Assembly (NCBI RefSeq): GCF_035818635.1
Contig: NZ_JAYLLH010000011.1
Location: 55,574-119,573 of the forward strand
Direction of reading: 5' to 3'
Source: Mesobacterium_A hydrothermale
GTDB lineage: Bacteria; Pseudomonadota; Alphaproteobacteria; Rhodobacterales; Rhodobacteraceae
Length of the DNA stretch: 64,000 nt
The notes beneath the pieces are model-generated. The model had not been told where the DNA came from and did no database searches. It was given only the letters and a program-made list of their open reading frames with translations. The translations under genes were made by a program, and so were the position numbers. This document shows positions 17,033 to 26,222 of this stretch, one piece after another. Each line of letters begins with the position of its first letter. Positions within the stretch are counted from its first letter, which is position 1.

Positions 17033-17776
17033 ATGGTGGAGTTTCGCGAACAGCCCGGCTTGTTTGACGAGGCATCGGCGGTGCCGATGGCCGCGGGGCG
17101 GGTGCCGTCGTATATCGCGGACCACCGCAAACGGCTGCGGGCGCGGTTCCGCGATGGCGGTGCCGCGGCCCTGCCGGACTACGAGATGCTGGAACTGGTG
17201 CTGTTCCGGGCGATCCCCCGGCAGGATGTGAAACCGCTGGCGCGGGCGCTGCTGGACCGGTTCGGGGATTTCAACGCGGTCGTTTCGGCCAGTCCCGCCC
17301 GGCTGGCAGAGGTTAGCGGCGCCGGAGAGGCGGTGATCACCGAGCTGAAGATCGTCGAGGCGGCGGCGCACCGTCTGGCGCAGGCGCGGGTGCTTCAACG
17401 GCAGGTCATTTCCAGCTGGGATGCGTTGTTGGCCTATTGCCAGACGACGATGGCGCATCAGGAAACCGAACAGTTCCGGGTGCTGTATCTTGACCGCAAG
17501 AACGTGCTGATCGCCGATGAACCGCAGGCGCGGGGCACCGTCGATCACGTCCCCGTTTACCCGCGCGAGGTCGTGAAGCGCGCGCTGGAGATCAATGCCA
17601 GCGCGCTGATCCTTGTGCACAACCACCCGTCGGGCGATCCGACCCCCAGTGCCGAGGATATCGACATGACACGGCAGATATTGAATGCGGCGGATGCGTT
17701 GGGCATTGCCCTGCATGACCACCTTGTGATCGGGCGGTCGCGAGAAATCAGTTTTCGGGCCGAAGGGCTGCTGTAG
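17033..17776 (+). CDS. radC: RadC/JAB-domain DNA repair-associated protein
   Basis: The 247-residue protein has an N-terminal helix-hairpin-helix-like region (about 30-110; YEMLELVLFRAIPRQDVKPLARALLDRFG) and a C-terminal JAB1/MPN metal-binding domain with the JAMM motif VHNHPSGDPTPSAEDID. The biochemical role of RadC proteins is unsettled despite the name. No strong ribosome-binding site precedes ATG 17033. The gene converges on the OmpA-fusion gene with a 3-base gap. Confidence 0.9.
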   Translation: MVEFREQPGLFDEASAVPMAAGRVPSYIADHRKRLRARFRDGGAAALPDYEMLELVLFRAIPRQDVKPLARALLDRFGDFNAVVSASPARLAEVSGAGEAVITELKIVEAAAHRLAQARVLQRQVISSWDALLAYCQTTMAHQETEQFRVLYLDRKNVLIADEPQARGTVDHVPVYPREVVKRALEINASALILVHNHPSGDPTPSAEDIDMTRQILNAADALGIALHDHLVIGRSREISFRAEGLL

Positions 17777-17779
17777 CGG

Positions 17780-19339
17780 TCAACGCACCCAGACTTCGAC
17801 CCGCCGGTTGACCTGCCGGCCCCAGACGCTGTCGTCGCAGGCCATGGGAAGGGCTTCGCCGAAGGCGTCGGTGCCGATGTCGGTCTGGCGCAGGTTGGCG
17901 GCCTCTGCTGCCTCCAAGACCGCGTCGCGCACGCTTTCGGCGCGGCGATGGGCGATGGCCAGGTTGCCGTCGGCCGGTCCCTGTCCGTCGCTGAACCCCA
18001 CAAACAGGACGCGTCGGGCATCAAACGCGCCCGCCTCCAGCGATCGAGCGAGTTGCTGCACGTTCGAGCGGGACTGCGCGTCAAGCGAGATCGAGCCGGG
18101 TTCGAAGCGGAAACTGGTGGTCAACCGCTGCATCGGTGCCAGCGTTTCGGTCATACGTTTCAACCCGTCCAGACCGGCATCGCCCGCTGCGACCGCAATG
18201 GCATTGGCCAGTCGGTCGCCTTGCATATCAATCGGCACCTCTTCTGGCGCCTGATCGACGAACCCGGCACGACGGATCACGATTTGCGCGGCCGGGCTAC
18301 GGGTGAAGGCCAGGAAATCACGCCCCATCCGCGGCAACCGCCGCGCGGGCAGATAAAGAAACATCGGCAGGGTCAGCGGGTAGTCTTCGGTCTTGATGTT
18401 GCGCCGGGTGCCGCGCAGCGTGAAGCCACAGGTGCCCGACAACTGCAACGCCCGGGCCGAGTCGATTTCGGAATAGCTGGCAATGCCCAGCCCAAACGGA
18501 TCGGCCCCGACCGCGCGGTCCAGCGCGGCGTTGTTGTCATGCCGGGTGACATCGCCGCTGAATGTCAGGCGCGCCGGGCGCATCAGCTTGTCCTCAATCG
18601 CCTGGGTCAACCCGTTGCCAGCGGCCAGCAGGTGCAGCCCGATGGGTGCATCGGGGCCGCCCAGTTGCGACCAGTTGGTCAGCTTGCCCGCCAGCACCAA
18701 CGACAGATCGCGCAGCGAAATGCGCGTCACCGGGTTGGCAGGTGACACCACCGGTATCAGCGCATCCAGCGCCAGAACGCGGCTGCGGTTGGCTGCGCGC
18801 AGGTCGCCCATGCCGGCCTCTGACGCCAGCCGGGTTTCCGCTGGGCGCACCTCGCGCAGGGACATGACGATGTCAGCCTCATCCGCCAGCAGGTCGGCAA
18901 AGCCTTCATCTGTATTGCTGACGCGGAACCGGAAACGCGCGACGCTGGCACCAGTGCCACGTTCCTTCAGCGTATAGATGAAATGCGAGTCGTCTGGCAT
19001 CACCCGTTCGGCGGCGTAGCCTTCTCGCAGGGCGAATGCCTCGATCAGCGCGGGCATGAGCACGTTGCCGATGGTGGAAGAGCCCGAAACCGTCAGATCG
19101 GCGACATAGTTCAACAGGTTGGGGCAGCCAGGCCCGGTACAGTTTACACCGCTTCCATCGACTGTCAGTTCGCCATAGCGCGTGTCGAGGCGGTAGAACT
19201 CGCCGTCAAAGCCCAGAAGCGTTCCCGACAGTTCGATTGCGCCATCCAGCGACTGCAACGTCACATCCTGCGCCAGCGATGGCGGGGTCTGCGCAAACAT
19301 GAAAAGTGCGGCGAGGATCGCCGCACGCAATTGAGACAT
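17780..19339 (-). CDS. phosphate-binding-protein-like domain fused to OmpA peptidoglycan-binding domain
   Basis: The 519-residue exported protein has a signal peptide ending near SLAQD (about residue 24). Residues about 80-345 form a PstS-like periplasmic binding domain (LTVSGSSTIGNVLMPALIEAF, and ISLRDLSLVLAGKLTNWSQLGG, a hallmark of phosphate-binding proteins). Residues about 405-519 are an OmpA-type domain (SISLDAQSRSNVQQLARSL, VLFVGFSDGQG, LAIAHRRAESVRDAVL, RQVNRRVEVWV). It should bind a small oxyanion or other ligand while anchored to peptidoglycan in the periplasm. No PstABC genes are nearby, so transport is unlikely. It follows the secA-linked gene by 24 bases and is probably in the same transcript. 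Confidence 0.87.
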   Translation of the reverse strand: MSQLRAAILAALFMFAQTPPSLAQDVTLQSLDGAIELSGTLLGFDGEFYRLDTRYGELTVDGSGVNCTGPGCPNLLNYVADLTVSGSSTIGNVLMPALIEAFALREGYAAERVMPDDSHFIYTLKERGTGASVARFRFRVSNTDEGFADLLADEADIVMSLREVRPAETRLASEAGMGDLRAANRSRVLALDALIPVVSPANPVTRISLRDLSLVLAGKLTNWSQLGGPDAPIGLHLLAAGNGLTQAIEDKLMRPARLTFSGDVTRHDNNAALDRAVGADPFGLGIASYSEIDSARALQLSGTCGFTLRGTRRNIKTEDYPLTLPMFLYLPARRLPRMGRDFLAFTRSPAAQIVIRRAGFVDQAPEEVPIDMQGDRLANAIAVAAGDAGLDGLKRMTETLAPMQRLTTSFRFEPGSISLDAQSRSNVQQLARSLEAGAFDARRVLFVGFSDGQGPADGNLAIAHRRAESVRDAVLEAAEAANLRQTDIGTDAFGEALPMACDDSVWGRQVNRRVEVWVR

Positions 19340-19363
19340 AAGAAGACCTGTTTAAGACAGCCG

Positions 19364-20338
19364 TCAGTTGGACGCGATTGTCAGGTCTTCGACAGTGTTT
19401 TTCAACACCAGAAATTCACCCACGGCCGAACAATCGGGAAGTGCAAAGGTCACATCCTGCACACGCGGCTTGGTGCCATGATGCAATTCGATGGTTTGGG
19501 CCATGATGTCGCGGCCGCAGTTCTGTGCGGTGACTTCAGCCTCGACCGTCATCAGGACAGTGCCCTGCTTGCTGGTCGATGCAGTGGGATAGGTATAGAC
19601 CTCGGCCACGAGGGCGTTCGGCACCGAGGTGTCGCCGAGGCGCAGCATGAAACCGCTTTCGCCTTCGGCCACCGCGGCCATGTCGCCGCTGGCGTCGTGC
19701 CAGACGTGTCCGGGCTGGAAATAGTCCGCGCCGAATTCACGGGCGTGCAGTTCCAGGCCCATGTCGCCTTCCCACTGGACCACTACGCGATCCATCAGGT
19801 CGAGGCCCGCGACTTCGGTCAGGGCGACGGCGCCTTCGCCGTTGTCAAACGCCGCGACGAAAACCGCGCGATCATTCAGCGCGGGCAGCGACGCTTGCAG
19901 GGTGCCTTCGGGCGACAAGGTTTCGGTGACCATCATGCCATGATGATGCAGCACCACAGTTTCGCCGCCCAGACAAGGGGCCGACAAGCTGAGGTCCACC
20001 ATCGCGCCGGGCGCGGGGACGGCGTCCATGTCGATCCGGCAGTTGGGCTGTGCGGTACCGGCCGGGTTGGTCATGTCACCCATGTTTGCCGCAGCCGTCT
20101 GAAGGCCTTCGGGGCCGGTCTGCTGGCCGGGCGCGCGGGCTTCTGCCGGCATCTTGGGCAGACGCAGGCGCGGCATCGGTGCGGCCGAAGAGGTCGGCGT
20201 GATGTCATCGAACTGGATGTCCCCTTGCGCGAACTTAGGGGATTCGGGTTCCATGAAGGCTTGCATGACGAATCCGATCCCCAGCGCGCAATACGCGGTG
20301 CTCAGGGACAGTGCGACTGTTCTCGGCTTGGTCAACAT
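19364..20338 (-). CDS. secA-linked single-pass membrane protein of unknown function
   Basis: I chose the ATG at 20338 (324 residues) because GGAAGGA lies 6 bases upstream; a longer frame to 20377 adds only an unlikely leader. One N-terminal membrane helix (about 8-27, VALSLSTAYCALGIGFVMQAF) is followed by a Pro/Ala-rich linker and a periplasmic domain with several cysteines (NCRIDMDAVPAPG, APCLGGETVVLHHHGMMV, NCGRDIM, LPDCSAVG). Proteins like this next to secA are sometimes annotated 'translocase' in Rhodobacterales, apparently from position only. I see no SecDF-like or known catalytic motif. Function unknown. Confidence 0.75.
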   Translation of the reverse strand: MLTKPRTVALSLSTAYCALGIGFVMQAFMEPESPKFAQGDIQFDDITPTSSAAPMPRLRLPKMPAEARAPGQQTGPEGLQTAAANMGDMTNPAGTAQPNCRIDMDAVPAPGAMVDLSLSAPCLGGETVVLHHHGMMVTETLSPEGTLQASLPALNDRAVFVAAFDNGEGAVALTEVAGLDLMDRVVVQWEGDMGLELHAREFGADYFQPGHVWHDASGDMAAVAEGESGFMLRLGDTSVPNALVAEVYTYPTASTSKQGTVLMTVEAEVTAQNCGRDIMAQTIELHHGTKPRVQDVTFALPDCSAVGEFLVLKNTVEDLTIASN

Positions 20339-20423
20339 GGCGATTCCTTCCCAAGGTATTTTGGGAAAAATTCGCAATACAACGCGGCATTGGAATGGCG
20401 GGGGAGGGCGCGTCGGGGGGCGC

Positions 20424-20461
20424 TTTCAGGGCGGAAATGTGTTTATTTTCCCGCCCTGAAA
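20424..20461 (-). terminator. strong hairpin immediately after secA
   Basis: TTTCAGGGCGG and CCGCCCTGAAA form an 11-bp perfect stem around a 16-base loop, 9 bases downstream of the secA stop. No U-run follows on the minus strand, so it is either a factor-dependent terminator, an mRNA 3' stabiliser, or a processing site between secA and the next gene in the same direction. Confidence 0.5.
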
Positions 20462-20470
20462 CAATCCTTC

Positions 20471-23200
20471 TCAGGCCAGACGACCGTGGCAGTGCTTGAA
20501 CTTCTGGCCTGACCCACAGGGGCAGGGATCATTGCGGCCCGGGTTGCCCCAAGTTGTCTGATCGGTTTCGTCAAAGCCCGCCAGCAGCGGCGTCGGGGCC
20601 GCTGCGGCGCTATCAGGGGTGGTCTGACCACTCGCCTGCGCCATCGCCGCCTGTTGGGCGCGTTGCATTTCCGCCTGCTGCGCCGCGATCTGTTGCATCA
20701 GGGCGCGCTGTTCCTCTTCGGTCATCGGGCGTACCTGAGACAGCTTCTGCGTGACTTCTTCCCGCAGCCCGTCAAGCAGACCTTCGAACAGTTGAAACGC
20801 CTCGGTCTTGTATTCGTTCAGCGGGTCACGCTGCGCGTAGCCGCGGAAACCGATGACGGACCGCAGATGTTCCAGCGTCAGCAGGTGTTCACGCCACTTG
20901 CCGTCGATCGCTTGCAGAAGGATCTGCTTTTCGATCTGGCGCATGGTGTCTTCGCCAAAGGCCTTGGTCTTCTTGTCCATCTCTTCGTCGGCGGCGGCTT
21001 CCAGCCGCTCGCGGATGGTTTCGTCGTCCACGCCTTCTTCGGCCGCCCAGGCGATGACCGGCACGTCAATGCCCAGCTTCTCGATCACGGCGGCATAAAG
21101 GCCTTCGGAATTCCACTGGTCGGCATAGGATTTCGGCGGCATGAACTGTTCGACCAGATCGTCGATCACCTGTCCGCGCATGTCGGCCGTGATTTCCGAC
21201 ACGTCCTCTGATTTCATGATCTCAAGCCGTTGGCTGAAGATCACCCGACGCTGATCATTCATCACGTCATCGAACTTCAGCAGGTTCTTTCGGATGTCAA
21301 AGTTGCGGCCTTCGACCTTGGCCTGCGCCCGTTCCAGCGACTTGTTCACCCAGGGGTGAATGATCGCCTCGCCTTCTTTCATGCCAAGGGTCTTCAGAAC
21401 CTTGTCGAGCCGTTCCGACCCGAAGATGCGCATCAGGTCGTCTTCCAGCGACAGGTAGAAAGACGACCGGCCCGGGTCCCCCTGACGGCCAGAGCGGCCG
21501 CGCAGCTGGTTGTCGATGCGGCGGCTTTCGTGCCGTTCGGTCGCCAGAACGTACAGACCGCCGGCATCCTTCACCGCCTGTTCGTCGGCCTTGTGCGCGG
21601 TTTCGATCTGTTCGCGGATTGCAGCATGATCGCCGTCGGGATTGGCGGCGATGGCTTCCATGATCTTGAATTCGACATTTCCGCCAAGCTTGATGTCGGT
21701 ACCACGACCCGCCATGTTCGTCGCGATGGTGATCGCGCCCAGCTTGCCGGCATCGGCGACGATCTGCGCCTCTTGCTCGTGTTGGCGGGCGTTCAGAACG
21801 TTGTGTGGCAGACCCGCGGCCTTGAGCATCTCCGACAGCATTTCGGACTTTTCGATCGAGGTGGTGCCGACCAGAACGGGCTGGCCCTTAGCGTGGGCAT
21901 TGCCGATTTCCTCGACGATCGCCTCGTATTTCTCGCGACCCGTGCGATAGACCTTGTCGTCTTCGTCGATCCGGGCAACCGGGCGGTTGGTCGGAACCTC
22001 GACCACGCCCAGGCCATAGATCTGCATGAATTCCTCTGCCTCGGTCGCCGCGGTCCCGGTCATGCCGGACAGCTTTTCATAAAGGCGGAAATAATTCTGG
22101 AACGTCACCGAGGCGAGGGTGATGTTTTCCGGCTGGATTTCGCAGCCTTCCTTGGCCTCGATCGCCTGGTGCAGACCTTCGGACAGACGGCGGCCCTGCA
22201 TCATGCGGCCGGTGAATTCGTCGATCAGGATCACCTCTCCGTCGCGGACGATGTAATCCTTGTCACGGGTATACAGCTTGTGTGCGCGCAGGCCCTGGTT
22301 GACGTGGTGCACCACCGTGGTGCTTTCCGGGTCATAGAGTGTATGCCCATCGGGCAGAAGGCCGCGTTGCATCAGCTGTTGTTCGAGGAATTCGTTGCCC
22401 TCTTCGGTAAAGGTCACGTTGCGCTGCTTTTCGTCCAGCGTGAAATGGGTGTCGTTCAGCAGCGGCACCAGTTCGTCAATCGCCTTGTACAGCTCGGTCC
22501 GGTCGTCTGATGGGCCAGAGATGATCAGCGGCGTCCGCGCTTCGTCGATCAGGATCGAGTCCACTTCGTCCACAATGGCGAAGTTGTGCCCGCGCTGTGA
22601 CATGTCGGACAGCGACGACTTCATGTTGTCGCGAAGATAGTCGAAGCCCAATTCGTTGTTCGTGGCATAGGTGATGTCGCAGGCATACGCCTCTTTCTTC
22701 TCTTCGGGATCCTGGCGCGGGTAGACCACGCCGGTCGACATCCCCAGCGCGCCGTAGACCTTGCTCATCCACTCTGCATCGCGCTTGGCCAGATAGTCGT
22801 TCACGGTGACGACGTGCACACCCTTGCCCGAAAGCGCATTCAAATAGGCCGGGAAGGTCGCGACCAGCGTCTTGCCTTCGCCGGTCTTCATTTCGGAAAT
22901 GTTGCCCTGGTGCAGGAAAATCCCGCCCATCAACTGCACATCGAAGGCCCGCAGACCCAGCGCGCGTTTTGCTGCCTCGCGGCAGTTTGAGAATGCTTCG
23001 GGAAGCAGGGCGTCCAGGCTTTCGCCAGCCTTCGCGCGGTCCGACAGTTCGGCCGTCTTTTCCCTGAGCTGATCGTCCGAAAGCTTTTCGAACTCAGGTT
23101 CCAACGCGTTGATTTTTGCAATCAGCGGGCGGGTGGCTTTCACCTTCCGGTCGTTGGCGGTGCCAAACACCTTCTTGGCGACTTTTCCGATACCCAGCAT
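20471..23200 (-). CDS. secA: SecA preprotein translocase ATPase
   Basis: SecA is the motor that drives unfolded preproteins through SecYEG. The start is ATG 23200 (909 residues, [21 protein letters not shown]); the open frame extends further upstream but only as shadow sequence. Signature elements include Walker [46 protein letters not shown], the [15 protein letters not shown] motif and [18 protein letters not shown]. The tail ends with the zinc-binding SEC-C module [21 protein letters not shown]. It is divergent from a periplasmic parvulin gene, and a strong hairpin follows its stop. Confidence 0.97.
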   Translation of the reverse strand: MLGIGKVAKKVFGTANDRKVKATRPLIAKINALEPEFEKLSDDQLREKTAELSDRAKAGESLDALLPEAFSNCREAAKRALGLRAFDVQLMGGIFLHQGNISEMKTGEGKTLVATFPAYLNALSGKGVHVVTVNDYLAKRDAEWMSKVYGALGMSTGVVYPRQDPEEKKEAYACDITYATNNELGFDYLRDNMKSSLSDMSQRGHNFAIVDEVDSILIDEARTPLIISGPSDDRTELYKAIDELVPLLNDTHFTLDEKQRNVTFTEEGNEFLEQQLMQRGLLPDGHTLYDPESTTVVHHVNQGLRAHKLYTRDKDYIVRDGEVILIDEFTGRMMQGRRLSEGLHQAIEAKEGCEIQPENITLASVTFQNYFRLYEKLSGMTGTAATEAEEFMQIYGLGVVEVPTNRPVARIDEDDKVYRTGREKYEAIVEEIGNAHAKGQPVLVGTTSIEKSEMLSEMLKAAGLPHNVLNARQHEQEAQIVADAGKLGAITIATNMAGRGTDIKLGGNVEFKIMEAIAANPDGDHAAIREQIETAHKADEQAVKDAGGLYVLATERHESRRIDNQLRGRSGRQGDPGRSSFYLSLEDDLMRIFGSERLDKVLKTLGMKEGEAIIHPWVNKSLERAQAKVEGRNFDIRKNLLKFDDVMNDQRRVIFSQRLEIMKSEDVSEITADMRGQVIDDLVEQFMPPKSYADQWNSEGLYAAVIEKLGIDVPVIAWAAEEGVDDETIRERLEAAADEEMDKKTKAFGEDTMRQIEKQILLQAIDGKWREHLLTLEHLRSVIGFRGYAQRDPLNEYKTEAFQLFEGLLDGLREEVTQKLSQVRPMTEEEQRALMQQIAAQQAEMQRAQQAAMAQASGQTTPDSAAAAPTPLLAGFDETDQTTWGNPGRNDPCPCGSGQKFKHCHGRLA

Positions 23201-23368
23201 GCTCTCTCTATCCCGTCTGACGTTTTCTTGCGTGCCTTGCGCTTGCCCGGCTCGCGCGCAACCCATATGAAGCAGGAAACGACCGACCGTTCGGCATCTG
23301 GCGATGTAAGGGGCGGTCAGAGCAGTGTCAACGCCGCCCATGGGCGCGGCCGTCAGGAAGGACCCCTC

Positions 23369-24217
23369 ATGTTGAAATCCGTCACCCGTTTGTCCGTTTT
23401 CGCGCTTGCCATGGCGTTTGCTTTGCCCGTTTCGGCACAGGACACACCCAGCTCGGACACGGTGATCGTGAGCGTTAACGGAACCGACATCACGCTTGGC
23501 CACATGATTCTGATGCGCAACAGCCTTCCAGAGCAATACCAGCGCCTGTCGGACGACGTATTGTGGGATGCGATCCTGGATCAGCTGATCGGCCAAACCT
23601 TGTTGAGCATGGATGACGCCGCAGTGGAAACCAAGCGCGTGAAGCTGTCGCTGGAAAACGAACAGCGTGCCCTTCTTGCGGCCGAAGCGGCAGCCAGCGT
23701 GGCCGAGGCCGCGGTCAGTGATGATACATTGCAGGCAGCCTACGACGCCAAATATGCCAATGCGGACCTGGGGCTTGAATACAACGCCTCGCACATCCTT
23801 GTGGACTCCGAGGAAGAGGCGCAGGCGATCGCGGATGAAGTGAACGCGGGTGCCGATTTCGCCGCTGTTGCCCGGGAAAAGTCAACGGGCCCATCCGGCC
23901 CGAACGGTGGTGCGCTGGGATGGTTCGCAGCCGGCATGATGGTCGAGCCGTTCCAGGCTGCGGTCGAGAAACTGGAGGTGGGCCAGGTGTCCGCACCGGT
24001 CAAGACACAGTTCGGCTGGCACGTGATCAAGCTGAACGAGACTCGTCAAAAAGCCGCGCCGGCCCTGGACAGCGTCCGGGCAGAGCTGGCCGATGAATTG
24101 CAACGTGCCGCGTTGACCGAAAAACTGGACATGCTGAAATCCGGTGCCACGATCGTGAACGGTGCCGAAGGCATCGACAAGGCGCAACTGCGCAATCTAG
24201 ACCTGTTGGAGGATTGA
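23369..24217 (+). CDS. periplasmic parvulin-type peptidyl-prolyl cis-trans isomerase
   Basis: The start is ATG 23369 (282 residues) with AGGAAGGA 7 bases upstream; the open frame extends upstream but lacks a site. A signal peptide ([24 protein letters not shown]) is cleaved near residue 24. A SurA-N-like helical region (about 25-125) precedes the parvulin domain (about 135-230: [43 protein letters not shown], and [16 protein letters not shown]). It likely helps fold outer-membrane or periplasmic proteins exported by SecA, encoded divergently. Its stop is directly adjacent to the TTG start of argJ. Confidence 0.9.
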   Translation: MLKSVTRLSVFALAMAFALPVSAQDTPSSDTVIVSVNGTDITLGHMILMRNSLPEQYQRLSDDVLWDAILDQLIGQTLLSMDDAAVETKRVKLSLENEQRALLAAEAAASVAEAAVSDDTLQAAYDAKYANADLGLEYNASHILVDSEEEAQAIADEVNAGADFAAVAREKSTGPSGPNGGALGWFAAGMMVEPFQAAVEKLEVGQVSAPVKTQFGWHVIKLNETRQKAAPALDSVRAELADELQRAALTEKLDMLKSGATIVNGAEGIDKAQLRNLDLLED

Positions 24218-25447
24218 TTGGCCAAGAACCTGACCCGGTCGCCTTTGGCGCCAGCCGAGTTTCCGGCATTGCCGGTAATCGAAGGTGTGACCTTCGCCGC
24301 GGCCGCTGCGGGTGTGAAATACGCCGGCCGAACGGATGTGATGATGGCGATGCTGGCGCCGGGCAGCACCGTGGCTGGTGTCTTTACACGGTCCGCCACG
24401 CGATCGGCCAACGTGCTGGACTGCCAGGCCAAGATCGGCGGCGACAGCGATGCTGGCGCGGCTATTGTCGTCAACTCGGGCAACTCGAACGCGTTTACCG
24501 GCAAGGCCGGGGATGGCTCTGTCGCCGCGATCTGCAATGCTGTAGCGATGGCAACGGGCCTGCCCGCAGCGCGGGTCTTTAGCAGCTCTACGGGCGTGAT
24601 CGGTGAACCGCTCCCGCATGACCGGATCATCGCCAAGATCGAAGAACTGATGGGCGCGCAAGACGAAACCGCGCTTGGCGCCGCGGCCAAGGCGATCATG
24701 ACCACCGACACCTTTCCCAAGGGGGCGACCCGGTCGGTCGAGATCGGCGGCAAGCCGGTGCAGATCGCGGGCATTGCGAAGGGTTCGGGCATGATCGCGC
24801 CGGATATGGCGACGATGTTGGTCTACATCTTCACCGATGCCAAGGTGGCGCGCGCCGACCTGCAGGCGCTGGTCAGCCGGATCAATGACTGGACGTTCAA
24901 CTGCATCACCGTGGACAGCGACACCTCGACCTCGGATACCCTGCTGATGGGGGCGACCGGTGCCTCTGGCGTCATGGTGACCGCCGACAACGCCGAGTTC
25001 GAGGCGGCCCTGTTCGACGTCATGCTGGACCTGGCGCACCAGGTCGTGCGCGATGGCGAGGGCGCGACGAAGTTCGTCACCGTCACCGTCACTGGCGCGC
25101 TGACCGATGCCGATGCCCGCACGCATGCGCTCGCCATCGCCAATTCACCGCTGGTCAAGACGGCCATCGCGGGCGAAGATCCGAATTGGGGCCGTATCGT
25201 CATGGCGGTGGGGAAATCCGGCGCTGCGGCGGACCGGGACAAGCTGTCGATTCGCTTCGGTGACATTCTGGTTGCCGAAAACGGCTGGGTTGCCAGCACC
25301 TATCGGGAAGAGCTTGGCGCGGCCCACATGAAACAGCCCGAGATCACGATTTCCGTTGATCTGGGCATTGGTCTGGGTGCGGCGACCGTCTGGACCTGCG
25401 ACCTGACACACGGCTACATCTCGATCAACGCGGACTATCGCTCTTGA
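24218..25447 (+). CDS. argJ: bifunctional ornithine acetyltransferase / N-acetylglutamate synthase ArgJ
   Basis: ArgJ transfers acetyl from N-acetylornithine to glutamate in the cyclic arginine pathway. The 409-residue precursor cleaves itself between Ala198 and Thr199 in APDMATML, which frees the Thr nucleophile; the family motifs NSGNSNAFTG, STGVIGEPLP and TVDSDTSTSDTLLMGATG are intact. The start is an unusual TTG at 24218, directly after the parvulin stop, with GGAGGA 4 bases upstream. It overlaps mutT by four bases. Confidence 0.95.
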   Translation: MAKNLTRSPLAPAEFPALPVIEGVTFAAAAAGVKYAGRTDVMMAMLAPGSTVAGVFTRSATRSANVLDCQAKIGGDSDAGAAIVVNSGNSNAFTGKAGDGSVAAICNAVAMATGLPAARVFSSSTGVIGEPLPHDRIIAKIEELMGAQDETALGAAAKAIMTTDTFPKGATRSVEIGGKPVQIAGIAKGSGMIAPDMATMLVYIFTDAKVARADLQALVSRINDWTFNCITVDSDTSTSDTLLMGATGASGVMVTADNAEFEAALFDVMLDLAHQVVRDGEGATKFVTVTVTGALTDADARTHALAIANSPLVKTAIAGEDPNWGRIVMAVGKSGAAADRDKLSIRFGDILVAENGWVASTYREELGAAHMKQPEITISVDLGIGLGAATVWTCDLTHGYISINADYRS

Positions 25448-25851
25448 CCGAGAAAAAGATCGTTCTGGTCTCTGCCGTCGCGTTGATCGACGTCGACGGC
25501 AGAGTGCTTCTGGCGCAGCGGCCAGAAGGAAAGTCCATGGCCGGTCTGTGGGAATTCCCGGGCGGAAAAGTCGAGCCCGGGGAAACCCCCGAAGCGGCGC
25601 TGATCCGTGAATTGCAGGAGGAACTGGGCATCGACACCTGGTCCAGTTGCCTGGCCCCTCTGACCTTTGCCAGCCATTCTTACGACAGCTTTCACCTGCT
25701 GATGCCGTTGTTCGCTTGCCGCAAGTGGGATGGCATCCCCCAGTCGCGCGAAGGGCAGGCACTGAAATGGGTGCGGGCGCGGGATCTGAGCGACTATCCG
25801 ATGCCCGCCGCAGATGTGCCGCTCATCCCGATTCTGCGCGATTGGCTCTGA
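25444..25851 (+). CDS. mutT: MutT-type 8-oxo-dGTP diphosphatase (Nudix hydrolase)
   Basis: The 135-residue Nudix protein has the box GGKVEPGETPEAALIRELQEELGI at about residues 40-62 with all metal-binding glutamates. It probably hydrolyses 8-oxo-dGTP to keep oxidised G out of DNA; C-terminal WVRARDLSDYPMPAADVPLI matches the MutT subgroup. The start is TTG 25444, overlapping the argJ stop (TTGA), and the argJ-mutT neighbourhood is common in alphaproteobacteria. Confidence 0.92.
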   Translation: MTEKKIVLVSAVALIDVDGRVLLAQRPEGKSMAGLWEFPGGKVEPGETPEAALIRELQEELGIDTWSSCLAPLTFASHSYDSFHLLMPLFACRKWDGIPQSREGQALKWVRARDLSDYPMPAADVPLIPILRDWL

Positions 25852-25924
25852 TCTGACCTGGTGGATTTGCGTCAAGTGCTGCGGTGCGGCATTGTTTCAA
25901 AACACCCCATTTGCCCATAATTTG

Positions 25925-25939
25925 CGCAATAATATTGCG
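25925..25939. promoter_or_regulatory. 15-bp palindrome upstream of a microprotein gene
   Basis: CGCAATA-A-TATTGCG is a perfect 7-bp inverted repeat in an AT-rich non-coding stretch (25852-26019) that otherwise shows no gene. It lies about 80 bases before the microprotein start and could be an operator. Function is inferred from position only. Confidence 0.35.
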
Positions 25940-26019
25940 TAGGTGTGGCGTTTTGAACTGGTTCAGGAAACAGATTTTCGATATATACATAAAACGTTCA
26001 CTTGTTGGGGAGGAACAAA

Positions 26020-26148
26020 ATGCTGAAAACTATCATTCTGGGCAGCTGTGTTTCCGCCCAGGGTATCCTTGAAAAGACGCTCCCGGATGGTCGGATGATT
26101 GTCCGGATTGGCAACCGCCTGTTCACCGGAACACCAGTGTCTAACTGA
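26020..26148 (+). CDS. 42-residue conserved-looking microprotein
   Basis: An ATG at 26020 with an excellent ribosome-binding site (GGGGAGGA, 5 bases away) opens a 43-codon frame (MLKTIILGSCVSAQG..., ending TGTPVSN) that stops at TGA 26146. It is followed by a strong terminator 17 bases later. The product has a hydrophobic start and then alternating residues (DGRMIVRIGNRLFTG) suggesting a small beta-sheet protein. Very similar short proteins next to infB are sometimes labelled 'translation initiation factor 2' in roseobacters, apparently from position. I know of no function. The signals around it make it a real gene despite its size. Confidence 0.65.
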   Translation: MLKTIILGSCVSAQGILEKTLPDGRMIVRIGNRLFTGTPVSN

Positions 26149-26164
26149 TCCGAACGGGGGAAAG

Positions 26165-26201
26165 AAAAAAGGCGGGGTGATTGGTGTCACCCCGCCTTTT
26201 T
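26165..26201. terminator. bidirectional rho-independent terminator between microprotein gene and infB
   Basis: A perfect 10-bp GC-rich stem (GGCGGGGTGA / TCACCCCGCC, loop TTGGTG) is flanked by AAAAAA on the left and TTTTT on the right, so it can terminate both the plus-strand microprotein transcript and the minus-strand infB transcript. Confidence 0.92.
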
Positions 26202-26222
26202 CTATGGTTTCGTACGGTTCGA

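Noticed and set aside
20471..23794. A 1107-residue SecA with a 198-residue N-terminal extension
   Set aside because: The extension runs through the divergent promoter region; the normal SecA N-terminus [13 protein letters not shown] begins at 23200.
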